Shown: positions 23,601 to 36,700 of the stretch, one piece after another
How the letters are laid out: each line of letters starts with the position of its first letter
Position numbering within the stretch: position 1 is the first letter of the stretch
NCBI GenBank assembly: GCA_023231475.1
Contig: JALJEE010003029.1
Span: 1-43,501, forward strand
Origin: Seison nebaliae
Lineage: Eukaryota; Rotifera; Pararotatoria; Seisonacea; Seisonidae
Reading direction: 5' to 3'
Length of the DNA: 43,501 bases
Program-made: the position numbers and the translations under genes
Notes under the pieces: generated by a model
Databases searched by the model: none
What the model was told of the DNA's origin: nothing
The model's input: the letters and a program-made list of their open reading frames with translations, nothing else

Positions 23601-24918
23601 TTGAGATTGTAGAATTGGATTTGGAGGGATCTTCACATCGTTTCTTTGGGCAATTCTTTTTTTCTACTTATCAATAGACATGAGAGACCATGGCCAGTTA
23701 GACCGAAAGTTACATTCAAGTAGCATTATTGTGCTACTTCGTTGTGCATGCTGTTCATATATGGTCGAATGCAGTTAACAATTTATTGGTGAAGGAAAAT
23801 TTGCGTGACAGCAAAAAAGTAGGAGGAGAAAGTGTGAAACAATTGTAGTTTACTTCAATTGATTGAAATATTCGACTCAATCAATTCTATCAGATGGATC
23901 ATATTAGTTACAAAGATGAGAAGACAAATCTATATTGGAATCCAATGTAGGATAACCAATAAACGAATATTTAAAAAAATGAATCGCTGGATAGACCTCC
24001 AATAAATACAAATTGTATCGATATCGATGTTTATATACGATATTAATAATATATATCGTTACAAATTCTATATAATTGTTAAAGAGAATTGTGAAAAAAC
24101 ATTTTTATGATAAATACTTTGATTCTTTTCATACGATTCCGATGATGTATTTCATGAGAATATTACATAATCGTTAGGGAATGGGCATTTTATACTTCAC
24201 TATGAGAAAAGTTTCCTTATTTTTATTCTCATTTGGTATCGTCACAATATATGGCATGTCATATATCGAAAATATAATTGTGTAATAGTGATAAAAAGAT
24301 AGAGGACGATTAAGAAAAAATAAAAAATTTTCTCTTTCGATTATTATGATAATACTTATGATAAAATTTCAATTATACTTTAACAAACTTTTAATCTTGA
24401 AACTTATAAGAACAAATTGTTTGAGACATATCGATATGGGATGATTTTTCGACAGAAATTTATTGCAAAAAAATGAAATTTATATCGAATTAAATTGAAA
24501 AAAAAATAGGTTTATCGAAATCAATTATGATGTTAGAAGATAGTTAAGAATTATTTAAAAGTTTAATAAAGAAAGAAAAGAAAAGATGATGCAACAAAAC
24601 GTAAATGAAAATAAACTGTTCCTATATAGAAGTAATTAGATGTCGATTTATTAGTCGTATGTTATAAATGCTAACTGATAATTAATGGAGAAATAATTAT
24701 TATTTTTACATAATATTCCACTTATTTCTCCATTTGAAAACTTCAAACTTCCACGATTTTCGATGGAAAACATTTTCAATTAAAATTTTGACAGTGATGA
24801 ACGTCTTCAATCTTCTCCCTATCACCAATTATCGTGTAGACGAATTGAAACTTGTCCAACTGTTCGCGAGAAGTGATAAGAGCAGCAAATGAAGGAAATA
24901 CTCTCAACTAATTAACGA

Positions 24919-25137
24919 ATGATAAAAGATTTATCGAATTATGTCGAGTATATCAATGATGAAAGAAGAAGAAGAAAAATGATAAAATGGAAAATTCATA
25001 AGAAAAATAGAAAAGAGCGAAACATAAATAATAACATGTCAATAATATTCAAAAAAAAAGGGAACATGTCGGAAATAACAACTCTACCATTATCACCAAC
25101 ACCTGATACCAACAAACCACAACAACAACAACAATAA
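24919..25137 (+). CDS. Small open frame, basic and Q-rich tail, unproven
   Basis: ATG at 24919 opens 72 codons: a strongly basic middle (ERRRRKMIKWKIHKKNRK), a Ser/Thr/Pro stretch and a short glutamine tail before TAA. Much of it is encoded by GAA/AGA/AAA runs and a CAA repeat, so low-complexity DNA may explain it. An open stretch at about 24792-24870, bounded by GACAG and a GTTCGC, lies just upstream but does not join in frame. No family is recognised. Confidence 0.15.
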   Translation: MIKDLSNYVEYINDERRRRKMIKWKIHKKNRKERNINNNMSIIFKKKGNMSEITTLPLSPTPDTNKPQQQQQ

Positions 25138-27637
25138 CAAATATCATAAGAAAAAGTAATTCTGACGTAAATGGTCGATTTAGCATCATATAATATTTCT
25201 GTTATTTCTGACGAATTTCTTTATTTTGGTACCGAAACTTTGACGTTTAATTCGGAATGAAGAGTGAATGGTTGTAATCATCCGGTCTTAATGTATATTA
25301 GAAGTTCCATTTTTATAACAGAATTTATAGAATGCTCATCCACATACACGTATACATATTCCGTTTATTGTTTATTTATGGAATAAATAATAATTATTAA
25401 GATGTCATATTTTTTAATTAATAAATTTAATCAATAAGAATAATAATTGGTTATAGTGAATGTAGTGTGTGAAAGGAATTCAAAATTTTAAAAGAAAAGA
25501 AAACTTAAATATTGTATGACAAACGTGGAAAGAACGATATGAGATAAGAAGATTTAGAAAAAAATGGTATGATTGGTTATGATTTGAAAAACTTACTTAC
25601 ATGGGAAGTGAATTGAGAGGAGAAGAAGATTAAAAGATAAAATAAATTCGAATGAGAAATGAATGAAATTGGAGTAGAGATCTGTGAGATGGAACTGATT
25701 ATTTAGTTCAACTGATTTCCCTCCTAATTATTTGTTGATATCTGATAATTACAAGAGAATATCAGTTATATCAGTAGTGATGGATGGGAGGGGATTCTTG
25801 CTTCCGTTTCCTTTCAACGAAAGAAGAAGAGAATTGTGAACAATTTATTTTCGACAACTTCATAAGTCTTCAATTTTATTTCCACCCGATCGATTAGTGA
25901 AGTGAAGTAAAGGAATAATTTAGAGAAAAAATGTGAAGAGGAAAATTGTTTCTCACCGTAAAGTTTTCTTTGAAATGGAAAAATCTCCATTCAGGAAATC
26001 TAACTGATTTCTCAGTTATTCTCCTTATACTTTTAGTCAATTATCGAAGAACAATAAAACTTTGTTAGGAATTTTCGTGTGGAATATTGGAAGAACTTTA
26101 AACGAATTTAGAAGTTTAGAAGTTATACTTGTTGATCGAGAAGAGAAAATGTTTGGAGAAAAACTACAAAACTTTTTGATGATTTCCGTCATTGGGCCGA
26201 TGTGATTAGAAAATGCTTCTTCTTTTCCCTCAAATGTTTATACAAGCCATATCAATGTTAACGATTAGAATGAACTAGAAGTCATAAAAAGTGAAGGAAA
26301 GTGAAGGAAATGCATTTTACAATGTAAAATTTACATTTCGAACGTTGAACAATTTCTTAATTTTGATAATTTTCTAGTTTAATATTAAGAAACTGAAAGA
26401 ATATTAGAATAAATGAACCAAAAGACGAAATGGAACGAAAAGACATTTTTCAATATATATAGAAATAAGAAAATTGACGATAATCATCTGATGAGAATTA
26501 ATGGTAATTGAATGAGAAACAATGAGAAAAATTTTTCCATTAAAAATCTCATTATTCAATTTTATTCACGAAGAAGGTAACATTTACTAGGTATGATGAT
26601 AATGAGAAAACCATTATTTGTCCATTTACACGGAATCGATGCTGTTACGTTTATTATGTTAGCTAACTATTTTCTCTAATAACATTAAAGAATCTACATG
26701 TCTTCTCCTCCCTAGTCCTGCATTAGTCCTCCTTTTCCAGGAAAAATTGAAGTTCGAATCTATCGAAAGATTTCACTTTAAAAGATGTTTTATGTTTATC
26801 CGAACATTCCCAATCTAAAAGAAGCTTCTACAGTACAAACTGTTGCATTTAATTTTGGAAATGTTCATCAGTGATCTTCTTGTTCTGTTCTTTTTGGAAA
26901 CGAAAGATCAGAAGATGATGACTGTATATAAGATTGAAGATTTTACGAAAATATAATATACGATATTATAATGATAATGATATGATATGAAGTTTAAATA
27001 ATATAAACCATATAAATATTATGGCAGAATGGGGAGGAAGGGCGAGAACGTACCTATAACAACATTAAGATATATCGTTGTCATTCGTCTAAAAGGAACG
27101 ATTACTGTCAATTAAATTCCATCACAATTCACTTCAAATCAATTACTTCATATTATCATATTTATATATTGATCATGTTAAGGATTGATGTCTAAATGAA
27201 ATTTCAAGTATTTTATAAGAGAATATGATGAAAGAATGAGGGAAAGTCTTGAAACGAATTGAAATCAAATTAAATCGATCAATATTCTAATCAAACATGT
27301 AATTTCTTCATCATCAAGTTCATCAGGGATGATGAAAGATAATAAATTTAAAATTTTCAATCGATAAATGTTAAGTAGTCGTATGGGAGAGTCGTAATAG
27401 TAGAAGAATCCTTGACTTATCAATTAGATATTAATCTCATATTTGTTGGCGTTAGGAGGATGAATTATCATCATTTACCATTCGAAAACTTTCGGAATTT
27501 CCATTTTCAATTACAACCAACACACATTAGTTGAACATAGTGGAATAATAAATAAAATTTGAATTTTAAGCTTTTAGAAAAAATTGAAAATTTATCAGAT
27601 TTTTTTCCATAATCATTTATCATTTGAAGAGGAAACA

Positions 27638-30600
27638 ATGGGAGAGATGGATGATCTGTCCGCTAAGATTGATCAGATTGTGGGTTGTCATGCACCAATC
27701 ATGGATTATTATTTTTCCGAGGTTTCACTTATTCATTTCTCTTTCCATCATCTCAATTATTTAATTCTCATTCATTCCGATAAAGATTGACACATTGAGA
27801 CAAGGTTTTCTTAACGCATTCGACGTTTCCAATTTCTTAAAACGATCCAAATTACCGAACGATACACTTCGTGAAATTTGGGATTTAGCCGATTCGTCGG
27901 GTAAAGGATATTTGGATCGATTGTCTTTTTATATTCTGTGCAAATATGTTGCACTCGCTCAACATTCTCTCATGTTGAATAAGGAGAATTTGTTGAAAGA
28001 TATCCAACAACCATCAATTGGTGATGTGCCATTAACAGTACCAATATTTGAAGAATGTTGCGATTGGTATATTTTTGTTAGAATTTTCTTTTTCTCTCCT
28101 TCTCATATTTTTATTGTTTTTAGCCATCATTAAGAATTCGTTGTGATGATATGTTTGATCGATTAATGCCGATTAATGGGAAATTATTGGGAGACAAAGT
28201 GAAACCGTTATTGATGAAATCATCACTTCCTCTCCAATTATTAGGACGAATTTGGGAATTGAGCGATATCGATACCGATGGCTCATTGACCAGAGATGAA
28301 TTCTCAATTGTTTTATTTTCATTCTCTTTTTATATTTCTCTATTCTATATCATCCATTTTAGGCTGTATTTCTTGTAGAAAAAGCGAAAAGAAATATAAA
28401 AATTCCCGATTCATTACCCCAATGTCTTCTTCCACCACAACAACGACGATTGTCCTTGAATCATGGCGTCATGCCAGAATTCATTCCAGGATCAGCGAAA
28501 TTATTAAATAATCGAAAATTGTCACTCGATTCCAAATCATCATCTGTCGATTGGGTCGTTACATCAGAAGAGAAATTGAAATGTGATAAAATTTTTGCAC
28601 AACTCGATTTAGATCGTGATGGTTTCATTTCAGGAATCGAATGTAAAGATGTTCTCTTTTAAATTATGTCATTTTATAAAATTCCTTTTCAGATTTTAAT
28701 GAATACGAAAGCATCAAAATTACAATTAGCAACTATTTGGTCATTGTGCGATTGGAATTCAATTGGGAAATTATCTGCTGAACAATTCGCTCTTGCCATT
28801 CATATGGCACGTAAATGTGTCGTTGAGGATTGGGAGATTCCTGAAGAATTACCACAGGAAATGATTCCTCCTTCCAAACGGAATACAAATCAAATCGATC
28901 AACATTCCATTTTGGTAAATCATCAAAAATCTCATGAATTAATAGATTTGGAGAATTCTGTTATCTCATTAAAACAGTTTAAATATTATTTTTCTAAATT
29001 ATAAATTTGTTCACATAATTTCATAAAGAGAAAAAAGTTCGCTTGAAAGTGAAGTGAATGATCAAACGGGAAAATTAGGAAAAATTCGAACGGAACATAT
29101 TCAAATAGAAGATGCTCTCGAACGTTCTCTTCGATCTTTACATGACACTGAAGACGAGAAGACTAATTCTTCTACAAAAATTGACGAAACTCATCAGAAA
29201 GTTAATTTGAATTATTCAATTGATTTATTTATGAGATTTTTAAAGAAAATTTATTTGGGTAAATGTTGTGATGAGAATGAGGGAGAGATGGAGAAGATTC
29301 ATAAAGAGATCGAAATGTTAAAGAAAGAATTAGAAGAATTAATGTTATCAGATCAAGTTTCATTCATAAAAATCTTTCTCATTTTTCTCATGAGAAAATG
29401 TTTCTTTTAAGAAAAAACAAAAAGAATTAGCTACAATTAAAGTGAGAATGCAAGAAGAACGACAACAACAATTACAATTGAGTCAAACGATTAAAAGAAA
29501 AAGTGGAATCCATTCACAATTATCACAACAACAAACGGATTTGGAGTGTCAAACGAGTAAAACGGCTGATGGAATTCAAACGATGATATCGTTAAAGAAG
29601 GAATTGAAAGAGATTGGTGATTGTTATAATGAAATCGAATCGTTCATTAAGGAGACGAAAGAAGAGAAATTAAAGGATAATAAGAATCTCTATAATTCTT
29701 TGAAAGATTTGAAAAGACTTGACGAGAATGTTCAAAATTCTCATCGACGATTAATTGTTAGTGAATTTCATTCACTAATTCTTCTAATAATTGTTTGAAG
29801 GAATTGAAAGGTTTCGATGAGAGAATGATTGATATGAATTTCTTAGTGGGAATGAAAATTTTTCCTTCATCTCCATCATTATCATTCGACTACATTCGAC
29901 ACCAACAACAACAACAATCGAAGGAAATAACGAGAATAATGAAAGAAGAAGAAGATCGTATAGAAAATAAGAAACAACCACCAACTCGTCCACCAAATCC
30001 GAGATCGACTACACCGGCACCTGAACGACCACCACCAGTAGCTGTTGCGCCTGTCACTAATTTCTTAAATAATCCAATTGAGAATGAAATTAAACCGACT
30101 GAAATTTTATTCGATCCATTTCTAAATTTAAGTTAATCTTTTTTATTTATTCGTTTTTTGGGAGATGATTTTATTTTTTCTTTTAAATTTTCAGATACGG
30201 ATCCTTTAACTACTCATCGGACAAATGAAAGGAATAAGGTGGTGAATGATCCGTTCACTATTATCGATGTTGAAGATGAATCGACAAGAAGAAAAGAGAA
30301 TAAAATCCAAACGGATTCCATATCACCGTTTGATGTTAAAGGTGTTACTGAAAAGAAAGTGGAAGAAAGAAATAATTTGGTAGAATTCGATCCATTCGCT
30401 AATGGATCGAATTGTAATGGGAGTAAAGAGAATAAAGTAGAGGAGGAGTCGGATAATCCGTTTCGTGTGGAGAGTAATTCAAATGGAATAGATAAGAAAT
30501 TAATGGTGTCAGACTTCCACAATGCTTTCATGCCAACTAACGATGGAGCGACATGTTCCGCTCCTAATATTGATCCGTTCCAATCTCAAACGACATCAAC

Positions 30601-30706
30601 ATCAACAAGCAATAATATTGAAAAGACGAATAATGATTTGTTCGATTGGCAAATTGTGAATGAAACGAATGGAGATGATAGATCTGCTGCATTTGACATG
30701 CGATAA
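27638..30706 (+). CDS. EPS15: EPS15-family endocytic adaptor, 10 exons
   Basis: Exons: 27638-27721, 27786-28076, 28124-28309, 28363-28650, 28693-28976, 29029-29200, 29246-29356, 29412-29756, 29801-30131 and 30195-30706. They join in frame to 867 residues, close to the family size. Eps15 is a scaffold of clathrin-coated pits that binds NPF-motif cargo adaptors and the AP-2 ear. Three EH domains occupy about residues 10-115, 130-215 and 250-350, with EF-hand-like loops such as DIDTDGSLTRDEF and DLDRDGFISGIE. A charged coiled coil follows (about 360-590), then a proline-rich stretch and an acidic tail with DPF/NPF-type motifs: FDPF, DPLTT, NDPF, SPF, FDPFANG, NPF and IDPF. I chose ATG 27638 because it immediately precedes EH1; the frame upstream lacks ATG. 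The exon 6-7 boundary is the least certain. Its intron (29201-29245) is 45 nt and open in frame, so it may be coding. Confidence 0.9.
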
Positions 30707-31479
30707 AAATTATTATTATTTCTCATACAACATCTTTTATATATATATATATATATATATGCCACAAGAATTATTTATATATTTCCTTTTTTTATCATTA
30801 TTATATTCAATTTTAATTCAATTATTTATGTAGATCAAACAGTTTATTCCGATCGATATCGACCAATTTTGTCCTTTTTCGTCCTTCCTCGTCATTTCTC
30901 AACATATTGTTTCTTCTTTTCAATCGTGCTTTTAATATATATCTAATAACTAATTTTATTATTCTTCTTTCTCTACTCTCTAATTGGAAAGATTCATTTT
31001 CCTTCCACTCCAAAATTCATTTACTTTTCTCTTCGTTTTTTTCTCACATAAATTCTAAAGTCAAATATTCCTTCTACCTATCTCTCATATTCCAATTCGT
31101 TTATTTAGTGGGCAGAAAATAAGAAAAGAGTTAATGGAACAATTTCCCAAAACTTTTCTTATCTAACTCGTCCAAACTTTCTAAAGAGTCTCACGGATTC
31201 TTTACCGTCGCTAATTTTTTTTAAACGTTTAAATAACAATTATTGTTTTTTGAATTGTGAAAATTTTGATTTTTTCCAATTTTTTCATCGGTTATTGAAA
31301 CTAACGGGAGATAAGAAGTGAAAACCGTGCTAAAGAACGAACCATAAAAAGTAAAGGTGAAGAATGTATGTGAAATGAATGTGTGTGTGTGTTTTTTTTT
31401 AAAGAACAATTAAATTTTCTTAGAGAATTGAGGAGAATAATAATTAATAATAATAATATTTGAATTTTTCAAATTAAAT
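30707..31479. other. Convergent intergenic region, EPS15 and GCN1 3' ends
   Basis: These 773 bases separate two stop codons facing each other. The stretch holds the TA run at 30738-30760, a GT run at about 31379-31391 and many T-rich tracts. No strict AATAAA stands out close to either stop, so the cleavage sites cannot be assigned. No coding exon is supported. Confidence 0.5.
30738..30760. repeat. TA microsatellite
   Basis: About eleven TA units lie 32 bases after the EPS15 stop codon, probably within its 3' UTR. Confidence 0.85.
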
Positions 31480-33689
31480 TTATCGAGAATATCTCCCGAT
31501 CAGACGGTCGATATGGTGTATATTGAATAGAGAATAATCGACTCCATTAATATCTCTCTCATATTTAATTTCTTCTTTCATCGTGTAGATGACGGAGGAA
31601 TCGCTCAATTCGAAATAAAACGGATATCCAAATGAAATAATCTTCTCCGATTGTTTTAAGTTAAGTCGTTGATTATTGGCTTGAATGAAAGCGTTGAAAG
31701 ATCGACGAACAATTTGTGGTTCCAATTGTTGAATGATTTGCTAAAAATAATTATAATTTTATTTGATAATTGAGAAGAAAGAGGAGGAGGAAAAAGCCAA
31801 CTTTAAATTTCATCGAATCTTTGATGGATTTTGATTCATTTTCATTTCCATCCAGGAAGAATTGAGTAATTGCAAATTCGGAATTTTTCTTAATATTCTC
31901 ATTTGGATTTCTTCCTCCACTTACTAACACGTTCAAAATGAAGGACATTAATCGATTATAACATGAATCTCCTCTCATTTTTAACAATCGATCATAGGAA
32001 TGAAGTCGAACGATCTCTTCCAATAGTCCATGACCGATCATAATGAATTGGCCGATGATTTTCAGATTATTTGTTTGTTTAAAGATCTGCACGAAAAATG
32101 CATAAAAAAAATTATGAAATACAAAATATAAACTGAGTCCAATTCATCCAAACAATTTTGGAGATGTGAAGGTATTTCGTTGTCGAAAAAGCGTTGTGAA
32201 TCTTCAATGTACCATCTGATTCCATAGAATGTGTACGTGATGATATCGACGACGATTTCAGGTTGATATGATTTTGAATTGATCTCCTTTAACTTCAAAC
32301 TCATATCATCCAAATCGATGTTATTTGAATATTTCTGATAGAATAATAATTTGATATGATTACCAATATTTCCCAATTGTATTTCTTCTAAAATGAAAGA
32401 GAATTTGAAAAAATATGAGAAGTTAAATAGAAACTTCTCTCTAATGGAAATTTGTCTGAATGTTTTCCCGATAAACAACCAGACAAAGCGTTAATGGTGT
32501 TGATGAATTCCGAGTTTTTCTCAAATTTACTCAACAACATCTTCAACTCCTTCACAACATCATCAGATAAATCTTTCATTTGCATCGTAATATATCTCAA
32601 TGAGTAAATGAGAGAATTTCTAAAGAAAAAAATGGAAATTTTAAAAAAAAAATAAATGAGATGGATAAACTTCAGGATAGAATTGGACACTGTATGAATC
32701 ATTTCAATAATTTTAAGCACTTTAATATCAGCTCTCGGTTTCAGTGTAACTAGATGGACCATGATTCGACCAATTAACATAGAATGTTGATGAGATGTTG
32801 ACTCTTTATCGTATTTGATGATTGTCTTATAAATGACTTCGGCGAACATGGAAAGAGCTGAACGAAAACGTCTTCCTATCGTATTGATACATTGCATAAT
32901 TGCAACTTGTAATTTCAAATCATGAACTTCTCCCAACAATCGCGTCAATGTTCCCATTGTCATTGTTTTAAGATCTTTACTGTTTTGTGGTATGATAAGT
33001 CGTAAAACATCTTCCAATAATCGACAACATTCCAATTGAGAAACTTCATCTCCACTCAATAATGATTGTTTGATGGTGGTGAAGATTTGAGCGATACCTT
33101 CATTCCGTAAATTAAATCCGATTAAAGTCGAATAATTTATTGATCTCATATTAGTCACTGTAAATTTTAAGGCTTGTCGCATCATGGTAATGGATGACAT
33201 GATGAAATTGGATGAAAGTGTTTGATTTAATGATGTAATTAAATTTTCGTTTTCTTTCAATAAATAAAATTGAAGATAATCAGATTTCTCTATAATCAAT
33301 CGATTATCAGGAATTGACGTAAGAGATTGATTGAAATATAATTGATATGATTCCTGATAGAATTTTTCTAATATCCATTCAGGTGTTGATCGATTAACCA
33401 TCAAATTAATTAATAAACTATTCGTATCGAATGCCAATAATTTCTTTTTGTATGTGGAAAGAATGAAATCTTTTTGTTCTTCTCTCATCCGATTTTGACT
33501 GATGAATGTTTTATTGAAATTCGTACTCGAATTCTCTAATGCTGTGACAAAAAGATTCTTGAGAACTCCTTGAAAACTGAAATATAATAATGCTTTTTTC
33601 CGATCAGCTCGACGTTCTTTTCCAATTGAATCAAACTCATCGTCATCATCATCCGAATCATCAAAATCGTTGTCACCACCATTATCATT

Positions 33690-33724
<35 letters not shown>

Positions 33725-36700
33725 TATAAAAATCAGAATTATCATCATCATCATCATCATCATCATCTGACCAATTAATATTTCCATCTTCATCTTCATT
33801 ATCATCATCGTCCGATCGATTTCTACCAGATCTAGACTGATTAAATGAGCCGATGGCATTCGCTGTACTAATGATGATATCTTCTCCACATTGAATAATT
33901 TCTTTGACATAATTGAAAATGCGATCAAGATTTTCTTTATATTCATCTGCTAATTCTTCATTTCCATTTGACGTATAATAATTCCAGAAGATGACAGATA
34001 ATGATGAGTTCCATTGGGATTCCATAAAATTTCTGGAGAGATTGAAAATGAAAGGAATTATTTTCGATTGAATATGTGGTGCTAATGCGGCACTATCGAT
34101 CATTACCATTTGTGTAATGAGACGAAGATATTCTATATTTGTATTTGATTCAGATAGAATGGGAAGAATCATTTGAATTAATCCTCGACCTCGAATTTTC
34201 ATCAAATGTTCCAATGCTTTCTGTGCTATCATTTTCTTCTGTTGAGAAATATTATATTGTTGAACGAGGAAGAGAAACATGTCATTCAAATGATGATTAT
34301 CAATTCTCAAATAAACCACCGAACACAATTGAGAAGATGCATCAGATATTGAAGGATTTGAATGAAATAAATTTTCTTTAATTTCATCAATTAGAATTAT
34401 TAATTGTTCCTCATTAATTATCTCTCTCAAATCTACAAACACTTTAGATAATAAAAGTAGACAATTTGTCGTTTGTATAACATCATCTTTTTTCTTTAAA
34501 TAATCAAATAAAGTTCGTATCAAAACATTTCCAGCTCGTTCACCTAATTTTCTGATAATTTCACATAAACCATCAATCGTCAATATAATCTTCTCTTCCA
34601 TTCCTTCTTCATAATTCTCCTCATTAAACAATTTCAATGATTCATCAATCACTAAGGGAAGTATCGATCTTAATGTTAGAGCTCCGTTTGCAACGATCAC
34701 TTTCCAAACATGATTGGCCGAATGACGAACATCATTATTGGAATGAGAACGATTCAAATGAATTAATGTCAAAATTTCACGTAATTTCTCTTCACCCAAA
34801 ATATTTTGAAGACGTTGAAATGCATCGAAATTTCCATATGATTCACCAGTTCCTGTCGTATCTAAATTATCTGACGTTCCCGCTAAATTCGACAACAATT
34901 CTCCCAATAATTGTAATGATCGATATCGAATTCGAGCTGTTATTGACGAAAGATTATTTTGAAGAATTGGTAAGAGAAATTGAACAGAAGTCTCTCGATA
35001 CATTCGAATAATTGTTCGTCCACAACGGAAACAAGTTTCATTAAGAAATTCACATTCCGTCACTAAACCATCAATTACACATTGTATAAATCGATCGATA
35101 TAATCGCGAAGAAAATCGTTGAATTTGTGAATAAGATAAATGAAGAGTGTCATATATCCATCACGTTTGATGAATGAATTTTCCATATTTGTTGCACAAT
35201 CGAAATAATTTTCAAGTGCATTACACAAATGTTTCTCTCCGAGAACTACATAAATTTCGGATAATGCTTCTGCACTTCCACTCCTCTCTACGACATTCTC
35301 ACTAACTAATAATGTGCGGAGATATGGAATAATTTCATCAGTTTCATTTATGTTTAATACTTGAAAGATGGAACCGAGTGCTTTCGATGTAATACTTCGA
35401 ACTGACTGATTGGGAGAGATTAATGCTAATTTCATTCCAGGTAACAATTGTGAGATATATGGCTTCAAATCTTCTTTATCAACTAATAAATTCAAATGAT
35501 AAACGATAATACTTCCTTTCTTCAACATATCCACATTACGATCAGTATAAGCCTTCACTAAAATCGGTGTCAACATCGCCATTGATGCCGAATCGATTCG
35601 ATGTTCCAACTTTAAATTGATCAATTCGTCAATTGTAGCGACCAATGTCTGATTTGAAGTAGTAACGAGACATGTCATCAATTTGGGGAGAATAGTAGCG
35701 ATTTCAGGATTCTTCGACATATTCGCCAAATGTTGAAGTGATTGATGTGCAGCATTCTTCAATTCCTGATGAGAGTGTCGTTGCATTCGAATCAATTTCG
35801 GTATTAATTTAGGAATATATTTATAAACATGAATCGATGAACTTTTTGTCATTCCATTAATGAATTCGATCGCTGCACATTTCGTCCGCCAATAATCATT
35901 ATCCATCGCTTTCTCGATATGATGAATGATTCGTTTAAATGAAGTAATTCCTAAATTGTCAATGATTTGTTCCATAGCCAATTGAGCAATTTCACGAATA
36001 TCATAATTGGGATTTGAGAAGCATTCTAATAGATCCGGAATGATTTTTATTGCAAACGGTTCGAATAATTTCTTCAAAAATTTACTCAACATGAAATAAG
36101 CGAGAATTGTGGACTTCTTCCAAATGTTCTTATATTTTGATGAATCGTCTTTCAAATGAATCTCCAACTTTTCCATAATTCGATATTGACTTAATGATTT
36201 CGTTCCTAAACCGCTACAAACCGCCCCAATACCATAAGCTGCTCCACGTCGAGAACTGTCTGTCGCATTCACTTCATATAAATTGGTGAAGAGATCTTGA
36301 AAGAATAAATCACCATGATTCTTTACTTGAGGAACGAGATCTTTCAAAATCTTCGCAATTACAACCTGTAATTTCAACGACGCCTCACAAAGAAATACGA
36401 GAAGTTGAGCAAATATTTCTTTTAATGATTTGTGATCATGTGGGAGATATTTACCAATAATTCCCATAATAATGATGACATTCATTTTCTCACTTCCTTT
36501 CACCGTTTGGAAGAGTTGATGAATTCGAGGGAACATTTCTTCCACATTCTTCTCACCATATAATTCGATCATTGTGGTGGTGGTAGAGAAGGTTTGTTGT
36601 CTCACTTGTTCATCTTTGTCGAAGATGGAATTATTGATGAAAAATGAAAATAAATCGAGAATAATTTCATTATTCAATTTTTTGAGATTAAATAAATTTT

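Larger units (their letters stand above)
13024..27637. other. 14.6-kb region without a confident gene
   Basis: This AT-rich stretch separates the divergent start codons of slit (-) and EPS15 (+). I found no recognisable protein family in any frame. Items supported at low confidence are listed separately: a secreted-peptide candidate at 13953-14228, fold-back repeats at 16775-17275 and 20300-20632, exon candidates near 17.7-18.7 kb, 19.0-19.5 kb and 24.9 kb, and a CA run at 18956-18972. Nothing further is visible in 14229-16774, 20633-24918 or 25138-27637 beyond AT-rich DNA and short homopolymer runs. In a window where other genes are less than 1 kb apart, such a gap before slit suggests long-range developmental enhancers or untranslated 5' exons. 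That is inference. Confidence 0.5.

Noticed and set aside
23718-23742. Hairpin AAGTAGCA/TGCTACTT as a microRNA
   Set aside because: The stem is only 8 bp and does not extend into a precursor-length duplex.
28065-28069. GTATAT after GATTG as the EPS15 exon 2 donor
   Set aside because: It would be the only purine-type donor, but using it breaks the frame into EH2; GTTAGA at 28077 keeps phase 0.
30214-30531. Minus-strand 105-codon frame in EPS15 exon 10
   Set aside because: Antisense shadow of the DPF-rich tail.
33590-33778. Histidine-rich plus-strand frame
   Set aside because: It is the antisense reading of the GAT repeat inside the GCN1 exon.
34637-35011. 124-codon plus-strand frame within GCN1
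   Set aside because: Antisense to a strongly conserved HEAT-repeat coding region.
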